Source: Pseudoclavibacter sp. CFCC 11306
GTDB lineage: Bacteria > Actinomycetota > Actinomycetes > Actinomycetales > Microbacteriaceae
Direction: 5' to 3'
Assembly: GCF_008831235.1 (NCBI RefSeq)
Contig: NZ_WBKF01000001.1
Coordinates: 1-64,000, forward strand
DNA: 64,000 nucleotides
Part shown: positions 51,842 to 61,180 of the stretch, piece after piece
Layout: every line of letters starts with the position of its first letter
Position numbering within the stretch: the first letter of the stretch is position 1
The notes under the pieces: generated by a model
Database searches by the model: none
The model's input: the letters and a program-made list of their open reading frames with translations, nothing else
Told to the model about the DNA's origin: nothing
Translations under genes and position numbers: made by a program

Positions 51842-53956
51842 TCAGTCGCCGTTCGGGAACGCCCGGTGCAGCTCGTCGAGCCATGCCTGCGGCGAGGAGT
51901 CTGACGGCGCCCGCCAGTCGCCGCGCGGCGAGAGCGACCCGCCGGGCGACACCTTCGGGCCGTTCGGGATCGCCGTGCGCTTGAACTGCGCGAACCCGAA
52001 GAAGCGCTGCAGAAAGACCTCGAGCCAGTGCACGATCTGCTGCAGGTCGAAGTCATGGCGATCTGCCTCGGGAAAGCCCGCGGGCCACTGCCCGATGCCG
52101 GCGTCGCGGCAGGTCGTCGGCTCGGCCCACGCATGTGCGGCCAGCCAGGCGATGCGACTCGGGCGCATGCCGTGACGCAGCACCTGATAGAGCGTGAAGT
52201 CGTGCAGCGCGTAGGGGCCGATCTTCTCTTCGGTGCTCTGCACCTTGCCGTCGGCGCCGGCGGGCACCAGTTCGGGCGAGATCTCGGTGTCGAGCACACG
52301 CTGCAGCACCGCTGAGACCTCGGCAGAGAAGTGCCCGGTCGAGCTCACCCAGCGAATCAGATGCTGCATCAGCGTCTTGGGAACGCCGGTGTTGACCGTG
52401 TAATGCGACATCTGGTCGCCGACGCCGTACGTCGACCAGCCCAAGGCGCCCTCTGAGAGGTCGCCGGTGCCCACCACGATGCCGCCGCGCTGGTTCGCGA
52501 GTCGGAACAGATAGTCGGTGCGCAGCCCGGCCTGCACGTTCTCGAAGGTGGTGTCATAGACCGGCTCACCGTCGGCGAAGGGGTGTCCGATGCGGCTGAG
52601 CAGCTCGCGTGCGGCAGGCCTGATGTCGAGCTCTTCGAATGTGACCCCCAGCGACTCGGCCAGTGCCACGGCGTTCGACTTGGTGTGGTCGCTCGTGGCG
52701 AACCCGGGCATGGTGAATGCGAGGATGTCGGTGCGCGGGCGTCCGAGACGGTCCATGGCCTGTGCGCAGACGAGCAGCGCGTGCGTCGAGTCGAGGCCTC
52801 CCGAGACGCCGATCACGAGCTTCGGCGAGCCGATCGAGCGCATGCGCTGCATGAGACCCGAGACCTGGATGCTGTACGCCTCGTAGCAGTCCTGCGCGAG
52901 CCGGTCGGGGTCGGCGGGCACGAAGGGAAAGCGGGCGAGGGTGCGGCGCAGGCCGATGTCGTCGGTGGGCGGCTTCAGCGTGAACGAGACGGTGCGATAG
53001 TCGCCCTCGCGGGCGTCGCCGCTCAGATCGGCGAGTGTGCGTCGGTTGTCGTCGAACGTGCCCTGTCGCAGACGCTCCTGCCGCAGTACGTCGAGATCGA
53101 CATCGGCGACCGACCGTCTCGGCCCGTCGGGAAAGCGTTCGGTCTGCGCGAGCAGCGTGCCGTTGTCGTAGATCATCGTCTGGCCGTCCCACGAAAGGTC
53201 GTTGCTCGACTCTCCGGCTCCCGCGGCGGCATAGACATAGGCGGCGAGGCAGCGGGCAGACGCCGAACGCACCAGCAGATGGCGGTCTTCGGCGCGGGCG
53301 ATGGTGATGGGACTGCCCGAGAGGTTCGCGAGCACGCTCGCCCCGGCCAGTGCGGCACGAGCGCTCGGCGGAACCGGCACCCACATGTCTTCGCAGATCT
53401 CTGCGTGCAGCACCAGCCCCGGTACGTCGACGGCGTCGAAGAGCAGGTCGGTGCCGAAGGGCGCATCGAATTCGCCGATGCGGATGCTGCCGCCGTGCTG
53501 GTCGTCTCCGGGAGCGTACCAGCGGCGTTCGTAGAACTCCCGATAGGTCGGCAGGTAGGACTTCGGCACGACCCCGAGCAGACGGCCGCGATGGATGACT
53601 GCGGCGCAGTTGTAGAGCCGGGTCTCGTGCCGCAGCGGCACACCGACCACGAGCACCGGCAGCAGCTCGGTGCTTGCTGCGACCACCTCGATCAGGGCGT
53701 CGACGGCGGAGTCGAGCACTGCATCCTGCAGCACCAAGTCGTCGATGGCGTAACCGGTCAGGCACAGTTCGCTGAAGACGGCCACCCCGACCGCGTCTCG
53801 GTCGCACTCCACAGCCTGCTGGATGATCTGCTTCGCGTTCGCAGCAGGATCGGCGATGGCGATGGGAAAGGTGACGGCTGCGACGCGAGCGAAGCCCTGA
53901 GCGTAGGCGCTCGCCCGGGCGCCGAGTGCACGGGCGGCGACAAGTCGATCGGTCAT
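51842..53956 (-). CDS. nadE: Glutamine-dependent NAD synthetase
   Basis: A 704-residue fusion of a nitrilase-type glutaminase (about 1-330) and an ATP-pyrophosphatase NAD synthetase domain. The glutaminase triad is Glu63 (FSELCLTGY), Lys132 (PKSYLP) and Cys188 (EICEDMW), the same pattern as M. tuberculosis NadE. The synthetase P-loop VSGGLDST is intact. It makes NAD+ from deamido-NAD+, ATP and glutamine. ATG 53956 is set by GGAGG immediately upstream; a CAGACT box 7 nt before it would instead make it leaderless. Longer open frame upstream is not coding. Confidence 0.94.
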   Translation of the reverse strand: MTDRLVAARALGARASAYAQGFARVAAVTFPIAIADPAANAKQIIQQAVECDRDAVGVAVFSELCLTGYAIDDLVLQDAVLDSAVDALIEVVAASTELLPVLVVGVPLRHETRLYNCAAVIHRGRLLGVVPKSYLPTYREFYERRWYAPGDDQHGGSIRIGEFDAPFGTDLLFDAVDVPGLVLHAEICEDMWVPVPPSARAALAGASVLANLSGSPITIARAEDRHLLVRSASARCLAAYVYAAAGAGESSNDLSWDGQTMIYDNGTLLAQTERFPDGPRRSVADVDLDVLRQERLRQGTFDDNRRTLADLSGDAREGDYRTVSFTLKPPTDDIGLRRTLARFPFVPADPDRLAQDCYEAYSIQVSGLMQRMRSIGSPKLVIGVSGGLDSTHALLVCAQAMDRLGRPRTDILAFTMPGFATSDHTKSNAVALAESLGVTFEELDIRPAARELLSRIGHPFADGEPVYDTTFENVQAGLRTDYLFRLANQRGGIVVGTGDLSEGALGWSTYGVGDQMSHYTVNTGVPKTLMQHLIRWVSSTGHFSAEVSAVLQRVLDTEISPELVPAGADGKVQSTEEKIGPYALHDFTLYQVLRHGMRPSRIAWLAAHAWAEPTTCRDAGIGQWPAGFPEADRHDFDLQQIVHWLEVFLQRFFGFAQFKRTAIPNGPKVSPGGSLSPRGDWRAPSDSSPQAWLDELHRAFPNGD

Positions 53957-54019
53957 GACCTCCAGTCTGGCACAGCGCGAGGTCTTGCCGGCAGACAGTA
54001 CACTTGGTGAACATTTGCT

Positions 54020-54025
54020 ACCGTG
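54020..54025 (+). promoter_or_regulatory. -10 candidate TACCGT for the AI-2E-type permease gene
   Basis: TACCGT at 54020 would place the mRNA start near 54032, leaving a ~27-nt leader that contains GAGG before ATG 54059. This is a leadered promoter, in contrast to the leaderless set. Confidence 0.4.
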
Positions 54026-54058
54026 TTGGCACGATGAGGACGAAGGGGCTGAGGCGTC

Positions 54059-55294
54059 ATGATGACTGAACGCGCAGTGAAAGAACCAGGAGCGGTTCGT
54101 CGGCTTTGGGCTGACGGCTTCGGAACGCTGGCCACGCGATGCGTGCAGGCTCTGGTCGTGCTCGCTGTGATCGTGGTCGTGATCTTCGCCATCATGCAGG
54201 TGTCGATCGTCGGCATTCCGGTGCTGCTCGCCCTGATCGTCTCGTCGGCGATCGTTCCGTTCACCGCTTGGCTGCGGCGCAGAGGCGCGCCGGCCATGCT
54301 CGCCGCCTGGACGGCCCTGCTGAGCATCGTGGTCACCTTCGGGCTGCTGATCTGGCTGATCGTGTGGGCTGTGCTCAACCAGTGGAACGTGCTGGTGAGC
54401 TCGGCGACCGGCGGCATGCAGACGCTCCAGGACTTCATCGACGGGCTGCCGTTCACCGTGCACACGCCGGCGCTCGACGAGGTCGGGGCGTGGGCGCAGG
54501 GGGTGCTTGCCAGCAGCGGCTTTCAGAGCGGAGCACTCGCCGGCGTCTCGGCGACGGCGGAGTTCTTCACCGGCTTCGGCATCTTCGTGGTGGTGCTCTT
54601 CTTCTTTCTCAAAGACGGGGCGGCGATCTGGGAGTTCCTGCTGCGGCCTTTGCACGGGGACGGATACGCACGGGCTCGCCGCGCCGGACAGCAGGCCGTC
54701 ACCACGTTCGGCAGCTATCTGCGCGGCACGACGATCGTGGCCGCGGCTGATGCCGTCGGCATCGGCATCGGACTCGTGATTCTGCAGGTGCCGCTGGCGC
54801 TGCCCCTGGCCGTGATCGTGTTCGTCACGGCATACATCCCGATCGTCGGTGCCACGCTGGCCGGCGGGCTCGCCGCCCTGGTCGCGCTGGTGGCCAACGG
54901 GCCGGTCGCCGCACTGATCGTGATCGCCATCGTGATCGTGGTCAACCAGCTCGAGGGCAATCTGCTGCAGCCTGTGGTCATGGGGCGCACGCTGAAGCTG
55001 CACCCGTTGGTGATTCTGATCGCGCTGACCATCGGCGCCTCGCTGGGCGGTGTGCTCGGGGCGATCATCGCAGTGCCGCTCACCGCAGCGGCGTGGTCGG
55101 TGCTGCAGGTCTGGGACGGGCCTGGACGCCCAGCACGGTTCGCTCGGGCGAAGTCAGCTCGAGAACGTCGTGAGGCTCGCGAGGCCGAGCTGACCGCCGA
55201 AGAGGAAGCCAAAGCCCCCACCGGCGCAGCGTCGGCGGATGCGGCGGCGGCCTCAGACAAAGACGCTGACGTATCGGGTGGCAGCGACGTATGA
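54059..55294 (+). CDS. AI-2E family transporter
   Basis: A 411-residue membrane protein of the AI-2E/PerM family, with about eight hydrophobic segments (two at 25-60, one at 78-105, then 170-340). Characteristic are FFFLKDGAAIWEFLL, the ITAYIPIVGA-like VTAYIPIVGATLAGG and VNQLEGNLLQPVVMGRTLKLHPLVIL. Despite the name, many members move Na+/H+ or unknown substrates, so autoinducer export is not implied. The charged C-terminal tail (~345-411) is Ala/Glu-rich. Confidence 0.85.
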   Translation: MMTERAVKEPGAVRRLWADGFGTLATRCVQALVVLAVIVVVIFAIMQVSIVGIPVLLALIVSSAIVPFTAWLRRRGAPAMLAAWTALLSIVVTFGLLIWLIVWAVLNQWNVLVSSATGGMQTLQDFIDGLPFTVHTPALDEVGAWAQGVLASSGFQSGALAGVSATAEFFTGFGIFVVVLFFFLKDGAAIWEFLLRPLHGDGYARARRAGQQAVTTFGSYLRGTTIVAAADAVGIGIGLVILQVPLALPLAVIVFVTAYIPIVGATLAGGLAALVALVANGPVAALIVIAIVIVVNQLEGNLLQPVVMGRTLKLHPLVILIALTIGASLGGVLGAIIAVPLTAAAWSVLQVWDGPGRPARFARAKSARERREAREAELTAEEEAKAPTGAASADAAAASDKDADVSGGSDV

Positions 55295-55351
55295 TCGGCG
55301 GCGTCGGCTCCGCCTCGGCGTCGACGATCAAGACTCAGAAGGAGCTCTTCT

Positions 55352-55909
55352 ATGAACACAGCACTCTCAGAGAAACGCGTGCTCGTCATCTCGACCAACT
55401 ACGGAGTCGAGACCGCTGAGATCTCGCGCCCGGTCAACGATCTGCGCGCAGCAGGCGCTCGGGTGACCGTCGCCGCGCCGAAGCCTGAGGCCATTCTCAC
55501 CTTGGTGCACGACCGCACGGTCGGCGAGACGCTCGCACCCGACGCGACCTTCGCCGACATCGACCCGGCGCAGTTCGACCTGCTCGTGCTGCCCGGCGGC
55601 ACCATCAACGCCGACCAGCTGCGCGTTGACAACGACGCGCAGCGCATCGTGCGCCGCTTCACCATCGCGGGTCGGCCGATCGCTGCGATCTGTCACGCAC
55701 CGTGGGCGCTGATCGACGCCGGAGTGGCCGAGGGCAAGAAGCTCACCTCGTACAGCAGCATCAAGACCGATCTGGTCAACGCGGGAGCCGAGTGGGTCGA
55801 CGCCGAAGCGGTCGTCGACGACACCGATGGCTGGCGGCTGATCACCTCGCGGTCGCCGCAGGATCTCGACGCCTTCGTGGCGGCCATCATCACGACACTG
55901 GAGGGCTGA
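55352..55909 (+). CDS. DJ-1/PfpI family protein
   Basis: A 185-residue DJ-1/PfpI-superfamily protein. The nucleophile elbow AAICHAPW has Cys114 and His115, and Glu20 (NYGVETAEI) is the expected acidic partner. The PGGT loop and the KLTSYSSIKTDLVNAGAEWVD segment place it with the PfpI/YhbO type, reported as stress proteins with deglycase or glyoxalase activity. ATG 55352 follows AAGGAG. It lies 57 bp downstream of the AI-2E gene and converges on dedA with 2 bp between stops. Confidence 0.88.
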   Translation: MNTALSEKRVLVISTNYGVETAEISRPVNDLRAAGARVTVAAPKPEAILTLVHDRTVGETLAPDATFADIDPAQFDLLVLPGGTINADQLRVDNDAQRIVRRFTIAGRPIAAICHAPWALIDAGVAEGKKLTSYSSIKTDLVNAGAEWVDAEAVVDDTDGWRLITSRSPQDLDAFVAAIITTLEG

Positions 55910-55911
55910 GC

Positions 55912-56547
55912 TCAGGAGGCGCGTCCAGAGCGACTCTCCGAGGTCTCGCGAGACATCAGCGCGGTCTGGATGCGTGAGGCGATCATGCCGATGAGCATGG
56001 CAATCACCACGGCGATGCAGATCACGGCTACGGGATGCCTCTCGACCCAGATGCCGGCGACCGCGCCGATGCCGGTGCTGTAGATCGCCCAGACCAACGA
56101 GCCGACCGCCGAGAGTCGGACGAACAGCGCCGTCGGCATGTGCAGGTCGGCGCACGCGAGTGTGGTCGCCAGACGTCCCATCGGCACCATGCGGGCGCTG
56201 ATCATGGTGATGTCGGGCTGATCCCGCAGCCGGCGTCGCATCCAGCGTCTCATGCGCCGCACTCTGACGCCGTTCAGCCATCGCCAGCCGCCCAGATGCG
56301 TCCACCGTGCCAGACCGAACGCTCCGAGGTCGCCGCCCACCATGCCGACGGTGGTGCTGATCAGCAGCACGATGGTCACGAACAACTGCTCGGGGCGGGC
56401 GTAGGCGATCGTCGCCAGTGCGATCACGAGCGACTGTGTGGGCAGAAAGGTGAGCGTGCCGCTCAGCGCGAGCACGAGGGCCAGCGCGACGAACACCCAG
56501 GGCGAACTCGCGAGTGACAACACCCAGTCAGAGGCTGCAGATCCCAT
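55912..56547 (-). CDS. DedA/VTT family membrane protein
   Basis: A 211-residue DedA-family protein with about five hydrophobic segments. The family segment GGDLGAFGLARW and the amphipathic ISARMVPMGRLATTLACADL (the usual R.xP..R..........M pattern) are present. DedA proteins are linked to undecaprenyl-phosphate or phospholipid translocation. ATG 56547 is preceded closely by GGGAGG. Confidence 0.82.
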   Translation of the reverse strand: MGSAASDWVLSLASSPWVFVALALVLALSGTLTFLPTQSLVIALATIAYARPEQLFVTIVLLISTTVGMVGGDLGAFGLARWTHLGGWRWLNGVRVRRMRRWMRRRLRDQPDITMISARMVPMGRLATTLACADLHMPTALFVRLSAVGSLVWAIYSTGIGAVAGIWVERHPVAVICIAVVIAMLIGMIASRIQTALMSRETSESRSGRAS

Positions 56548-56594
56548 GGCCTCCCAGCGTACCCGGTGAGCTGTGCCACATCGTCGAGCGTGCG

Positions 56595-58862
56595 TCAGCC
56601 CTGTGCACGACTGCGGAAGCCGCGCAGCCGCAGGCTATTGCCCACGACGAAGACGCTGCTGAACGCCATCGCTGCACCCGCCAGCATCGGGTTCAGCAGC
56701 CCCAGCGCTGCGAGCGGGATCGCCGCGACGTTGTAGGCGAAGGCCCAGAAGAGGTTGGTCTTGATCGTGCCGAGTGTGCGCCTGGCCAGTCGGATCGCGT
56801 CGGCGGCGCTGCGCAGATCGCCACGCACCAGGGTGATGTCTGCGGCCTCGATGGCCACATCGGTGCCGGTGCCCATGGCGAGCCCCAAGTCGGCGGTGGC
56901 CAGTGCGGGGGCGTCGTTGACGCCGTCACCGACCATCGCCACGACGTGCCCGGCCTGCTGCAGCCGCCTGACCTCGGCGACCTTCTGCTGCGGCAGCACC
57001 TCGGCGATCACCTGGTCGACGCCCACTTCGGCGCCGATCTGTCGAGCGGCCCGTGCATTGTCTCCGGTCAGCAGCACAGGATCGAGCCCGAGACCGGTGA
57101 GCTGCGCGATCGCCTCGCGGCTGGTGGGCTTCACCGCGTCGGCCACGACGACGATGCCGCGTGCCGTGCCGTCCCAGCCCACGGCGATGACGGTCGCACC
57201 GCCCTGCTCCGCCTGCTGCTTGGCGGCCACGAGTTCGTCAGACAGGTGCATCGACCACTGGTCCAGCAGCGCCTCGCGGCCGGCGACGACGACATGGCCC
57301 TCGACCAGACCGCGAACGCCGAGGCCTGCGGCGTTGGCGAAGTCAGAGACCTCTGGCAGAGCTCCGGCTTCGGCCGCAGCCTGGGCGATCGCACGGGCGA
57401 TCGGATGCTCCGAGGCAGCCTCGAGGGCGCCGGCCAGCCGCAGCAGCTCGTGCTGCGTGACGTCAGGCTCGGCGGCGACGTTCTTCACGGTCATGCGGCC
57501 CGTGGTCACAGTGCCGGTCTTGTCGAGAACGATGGTGTCGACCCGACGCGTCGACTCGAGCACTTCGGGGCCTTTGATGAGGATGCCGAGCTGCGCACCG
57601 CGCCCCGTGCCCACCAGCAGTGCGGTCGGTGTCGCCAGCCCAAGAGCGCACGGACAGGCGATGATGAGCACCGAGACGGCTGCGGTGAAGGCCGCCGTGG
57701 CGGGATGCCCGAGTAGCAGCCACACCACCAGTGTGATCAGGGCGATGCCGATCACGATGGGCACGAAGACGGCTGACACGCGGTCGGCAAGCCGCTGCAC
57801 CGGCGCCTTGCTCGACTGGGCGTCTTCGACCATCTGCGCCATCTGCGCGAGCTGCGTGTGGGAGCCGACCCGGGTGGCGCGCACGACCAGGCGGCCACCG
57901 GCGTTCACCGTCCCGCCGACCACAGCGTCGCCTTCGTGCACCTCGACCGGCACCGGTTCGCCCGTCAGCATCGACGCATCCACCGACGAGGACCCTGACA
58001 TCACGCGGCCGTCCGTCGCGATCTTCTCGCCCGGCCGCACCACGAATTCGTCGCCCACGGCGAGCTGAGCGACCGGAACGCGCTGCTCGCGGCCGTTCCG
58101 CAGCACCACGACGTCTTTGGCCCCGAGCTCGACGAGTGCGCGCAGCGCTGCGCCGGCCTGTCGTTTCGAGCGCATCTCGAAGTAACGCCCGGCCAGGATG
58201 AACATGGTGACCCCGGCGGCGACCTCGAGGTAGATGTTGTTCGAGCCGTCGGTGGGAGCGATCGTGAGTTCGAACGCATGGTGCATGCCTGGCATGCCGG
58301 CTGTGCCGAAGAAGAGCGCGTAGAGCGACCAGAGCAACGCCGAGACGGTGCCCAGAGAGATGAGTGTGTCCATCGTCGCCGCCCCGTGACGCAGGTTGAT
58401 CCAGGCGGCGCGATGGAACGGCCACGCCGCCCAGACGACGACCGGAGCCGCAAGGGTGAGCGACAGCCACTGCCAGTTCGTGAACTGCAGTGCGGGGATC
58501 ATGGCCATCGCGATGACCGGCACCGAGAGCACCACAGAGCCGATCAGCCGGTTGCGCAGCGCCACCAGCTCGACGTCGGCGTGCGAGGCGGCGGCGGATG
58601 CGGTGGACGGCTCGGGGGGAGCGGGCAGAGCTGCCGTGTAGCCGGTCTGCTCGACCACGTCGATCAGCTGCGCCGGGTCGTACCCTTCGGGCGCGTGGAC
58701 CCGTGCCTTCTCGGTGGCGAAGTTCACCGTCGCCTGCACACCGTCGAGCCGGTTCAGCTTCTTCTCGATGCGTGCTGCACACGAGGCGCAGGTCATGCCG
58801 CCGATCTCGAGTTCAATGCTGTCGCGCCCGGTCGCTGCCGAGGTGGTGCTCTCTGCGGTCAC
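56595..58862 (-). CDS. copA: Copper-exporting P1B-type ATPase
   Basis: A 755-residue P1B-1 ATPase. One N-terminal heavy-metal domain has GGMTCASC (Cys25, Cys28). The membrane metal-binding CPC is at residues 403-405 (IIACPCALG), the phosphorylated Asp447 is in DKTGT, and the HP motif is in [10 protein letters not shown] Met/His-rich loop GMPGMHH (189-195) lies between membrane segments and may bind metal on the outside. The start is GTG 58862 with AGGAG upstream. It is downstream of the copper chaperone gene and the CsoR-like operator. Confidence 0.93.
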   Translation of the reverse strand: MTAESTTSAATGRDSIELEIGGMTCASCAARIEKKLNRLDGVQATVNFATEKARVHAPEGYDPAQLIDVVEQTGYTAALPAPPEPSTASAAASHADVELVALRNRLIGSVVLSVPVIAMAMIPALQFTNWQWLSLTLAAPVVVWAAWPFHRAAWINLRHGAATMDTLISLGTVSALLWSLYALFFGTAGMPGMHHAFELTIAPTDGSNNIYLEVAAGVTMFILAGRYFEMRSKRQAGAALRALVELGAKDVVVLRNGREQRVPVAQLAVGDEFVVRPGEKIATDGRVMSGSSSVDASMLTGEPVPVEVHEGDAVVGGTVNAGGRLVVRATRVGSHTQLAQMAQMVEDAQSSKAPVQRLADRVSAVFVPIVIGIALITLVVWLLLGHPATAAFTAAVSVLIIACPCALGLATPTALLVGTGRGAQLGILIKGPEVLESTRRVDTIVLDKTGTVTTGRMTVKNVAAEPDVTQHELLRLAGALEAASEHPIARAIAQAAAEAGALPEVSDFANAAGLGVRGLVEGHVVVAGREALLDQWSMHLSDELVAAKQQAEQGGATVIAVGWDGTARGIVVVADAVKPTSREAIAQLTGLGLDPVLLTGDNARAARQIGAEVGVDQVIAEVLPQQKVAEVRRLQQAGHVVAMVGDGVNDAPALATADLGLAMGTGTDVAIEAADITLVRGDLRSAADAIRLARRTLGTIKTNLFWAFAYNVAAIPLAALGLLNPMLAGAAMAFSSVFVVGNSLRLRGFRSRAQG

Positions 58863-58928
58863 GGTGTCTGACTCCTTCGCTGAGAATGATGCCCGCTGTT
58901 GTCTCTGCGGCTTCTGACTGCGGCCGGC

Positions 58929-59141
58929 TCAGCCGTGAGTCGCCGAGTATCCGGCCTCTTCGACGGCGGCCAGAACTGCTGCGTCGTCGAGCGGCTGCTC
59001 GCTGGTGATGTGCAGGCGACCGGTCTGTGCGCTGACCTCGAGGCTCTGCACGCCGGGGATCTTCTCGACCTCCTCGCGCACGGCGTGCTCGCAGTGCCCG
59101 CAGGACATCCCCGTGACGGCGAAATCGGTGATCGTGCTCAT
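58929..59141 (-). CDS. copZ: CopZ-like copper chaperone
   Basis: A 70-residue heavy-metal-associated domain. The metal motif is GMSCGHC (Cys14 and Cys17 region), followed by a ferredoxin-like fold of normal length. It should carry Cu(I) to CopA, whose gene starts 66 bp downstream. ATG 59141 is preceded by AGAGGAAG; the much longer open frame upstream is not coding. A 23-bp CsoR-like dyad lies 38 bp upstream of the start. Confidence 0.92.
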   Translation of the reverse strand: MSTITDFAVTGMSCGHCEHAVREEVEKIPGVQSLEVSAQTGRLHITSEQPLDDAAVLAAVEEAGYSATHG

Positions 59142-59178
59142 GTCGTCTTCCTCTCTTCGACGAATCACATCGTCGGCT

Positions 59179-59201
59179 CGAATACCCGGTGGGGGTATTC
59201 G
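59179..59201. promoter_or_regulatory. CsoR-like copper operator
   Basis: CGAATACCC and GGGTATTCG form perfect 9-bp arms around GGTGG. TACCC-n5-GGGTA is the established CsoR half-site arrangement. It lies between copZ (minus) and the VOC/FNT genes (plus), next to a + strand TATACT (59211), and could control both directions. No csoR gene is in the window. Confidence 0.8.
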
Positions 59202-59336
59202 TTCGCCCACTATACTCCTGACTTTGCGCTGTCGCACCGACGAAATCGAATATTCCGCGGCGCCCGAGTGGTGGCAGAACGGGCTCATGGCGCACGATGA
59301 GATGACATGGTCAGCGGCGATCGAAGGAGGCCCCCG

Positions 59337-60278
59337 ATGCAGACAGACGAGAAGACCTGCATCGTGCCGAACCTCTGGTTCGACGGCAGCGCTCGCGAGG
59401 CCGTCGACTTCTACCTCGAGGCGCTGCCAGACTGCCACGTCACCGACGTCTCGCACTATCCGCACGAGGGTCTGCCTCCCTTCCAGGAAGCCATGGCGGG
59501 CCAGGAGCTCACGATCGAGTTCACCGTCGCGGGCCAGAGGCTCGTCGCCATCAACGCCGGTGCGGAATTTCGTCCGAACCCGTCGATCTCGCTCATGCTG
59601 AACTTCGACCCCAGCGTCGACGCCCAGGCACAGGAGCATCTGCACCGCGTGTGGCAGGCACTCGGTCGTGGTGGCACAGCCCTCGCCCCGTTGGGCGAGA
59701 CGTCGTTCAGCAGGTGTTTCGGGTGGATGCAGGATCGATACGGCGTGTGCTGGCAGCTGATCCTGACCGACCCTCGCGGTGCGCCTCGGCCGTTCGTGCT
59801 GCCGTCGCTCCTGTTCGCCGGTCCCCAGCGAGGAAGTGCCCTGCAGGCGATCGAGTACTACGTCGACGTGTTCAGACCGCGCGCCGAGATGGCCGGGCTC
59901 GGCACGGTCATTCCGCACAGCCGAACAGGCAAAGATCCGACGGACGACGCCAGCGCCGACGGGCTGCTGGAGTTCGCGGACTTTCAGCTCTGCGGCCAGT
60001 GGCTCACGGCCGCAGACGACACAGGCAGTGCCGACTTCACATTCACCGAGGGCGTGTCTCTGCAGGTCGACTGTGCCGACCAGACCGAGATCGACCGTCT
60101 CTGGAAGCTGCTGTCGTCGTCGCCTGAGGCCGAGGCCTGCGGCTGGTGCCGAGATCGGTTCGGGGTGAGCTGGCAGATCGTTCCTGCGAACATCGGCGAG
60201 CTGATGCAGCGACCCAAAGCCTATGAACGACTTCTGGGCATGAAGAAGATCGTCATCGACGAGCTGCTGGCGCCGTGA
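59337..60278 (+). CDS. Two-domain VOC (PhnB-like) protein
   Basis: A 313-residue protein with two tandem vicinal-oxygen-chelate domains of the PhnB/3-demethylubiquinone-methyltransferase-like type (about 5-150 and 160-300). Both halves repeat the IVPNLWFDGSAREAVDFYLEAL / IEYYVDVFRPRAEM and FGWMQDRYGVCWQL / CRDRFGVSWQIV patterns. Enzymatic function unknown for this family. ATG 59337 follows GGAGG by 7 nt. The FNT gene begins at its stop (GTGA). Confidence 0.83.
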   Translation: MQTDEKTCIVPNLWFDGSAREAVDFYLEALPDCHVTDVSHYPHEGLPPFQEAMAGQELTIEFTVAGQRLVAINAGAEFRPNPSISLMLNFDPSVDAQAQEHLHRVWQALGRGGTALAPLGETSFSRCFGWMQDRYGVCWQLILTDPRGAPRPFVLPSLLFAGPQRGSALQAIEYYVDVFRPRAEMAGLGTVIPHSRTGKDPTDDASADGLLEFADFQLCGQWLTAADDTGSADFTFTEGVSLQVDCADQTEIDRLWKLLSSSPEAEACGWCRDRFGVSWQIVPANIGELMQRPKAYERLLGMKKIVIDELLAP

Positions 60279-61087
60279 GCGCCCCGAGAGCCGTGAGCGC
60301 GCGGGTCATGCTCGATCGAGTGATCGACTCCGGAGCCCAACGGGCTGTGGCTCCGGCCGCGTCGCTCTTCGCCCGCGGTGCACTCGCCGGAGCGCTGCTC
60401 TCGTGTGCGACGGTGCTCTCATATGCGGCCACGACGCAGACCGGGCTGCCGCTGATCGGCGCCATCGTGTTTCCGATCGGGTTCGTGGTCATCATGCTGC
60501 TCGGTCTCGAACTCGTCACCGGCAACTTCGCCGTCGTGCCGCTGGCAATGCTCGCGCACCGCGCTCGCGGCCGTGACTTCGCGCGCAACGCGACATGGGT
60601 GCTGCTCGGGCACTTCGTCGGTGCCGGCGTCTTCATCGGCCTCTTCGCAGCCGGTGCCACGGATTTCGGCAGGACGCCCGAGGGTCACAGCGCGACATCC
60701 GCCGTCATCGCGATGATCGTGAGCACGGCAGAGACCAAGACGACCGGCTACGCCGCATTCGGTGCCCTGGGCGTCGCCGTGGTCTTCGTCAAGGCGATGC
60801 TCTGCAACTGGCTGGTGACGATCGGCGCGATGCTCAACTACGCGGCTGACGACACTGCCGGGCGAGTGCTGGCGATGTGGCTGCCGGTGACGATGTTCTA
60901 TGCCCTGGGACTCGAACATGCGGTGGTGAACCTGTTCGTGATCCCGGCCGGCATCGTACTCGGCGCCGACGTCACCGCAGCGCAGTGGTGGGCGTGGAAT
61001 CAGGTGCCCGCACTGGCCGGAAACCTGGCCGGCGCGCTGCTGCTCACCGTCCTTCCACTGTGGTGGGCACATCGGCGCGTCGCCTGA
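60275..61087 (+). CDS. Formate/nitrite transporter family channel
   Basis: A 270-residue FNT-family membrane protein with six hydrophobic segments. The hallmark third-helix region LELVTGNFAVVPLAML and the KAMLCNWLVTIGAML segment are conserved, as is the GLEHAVVNLFVIPAGI loop. It conducts small monovalent anions such as formate, nitrite or hydrosulfide. No nitrite reductase or formate gene is adjacent, so the ion cannot be assigned. The GTG at 60275 overlaps the VOC gene stop. Confidence 0.9.
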   Translation: MSAPRAVSARVMLDRVIDSGAQRAVAPAASLFARGALAGALLSCATVLSYAATTQTGLPLIGAIVFPIGFVVIMLLGLELVTGNFAVVPLAMLAHRARGRDFARNATWVLLGHFVGAGVFIGLFAAGATDFGRTPEGHSATSAVIAMIVSTAETKTTGYAAFGALGVAVVFVKAMLCNWLVTIGAMLNYAADDTAGRVLAMWLPVTMFYALGLEHAVVNLFVIPAGIVLGADVTAAQWWAWNQVPALAGNLAGALLLTVLPLWWAHRRVA

Positions 61088-61152
61088 TCCCGTCACCCCA
61101 TGCCAGGGGCGTGCCACGACGTCGGCGACACGCAGGAAACAGGGGTTTGCAT

Positions 61153-61178
61153 GTTCGCTTTCGAACGTTAGGCTAACG
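61153..61178. promoter_or_regulatory. Two overlapping dyads before the GNAT gene
   Basis: GTTCG-CTTT-CGAAC (61153-61166) overlaps the 13-bp palindrome CGTTAGGCTAACG (61166-61178). The second contains the -10 box and resembles the core of the DtxR/IdeR box (TTAGGCTAA), though outer positions do not match. Confidence 0.4.
61169..61174 (+). promoter_or_regulatory. -10 box TAGGCT, leaderless start of the GNAT gene
   Basis: TAGGCT with a 6-nt spacer to GTG 61181; no Shine-Dalgarno sequence. Confidence 0.65.
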
Positions 61179-61180
61179 CG

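Noticed and set aside
51842-55003. Reading nadE as a 1053-residue protein
   Set aside because: The extra N-terminal ~350 residues lie opposite the AI-2E permease gene, are low-complexity, and GGAGG plus a normal nitrilase N-terminus fix the start at 53956.
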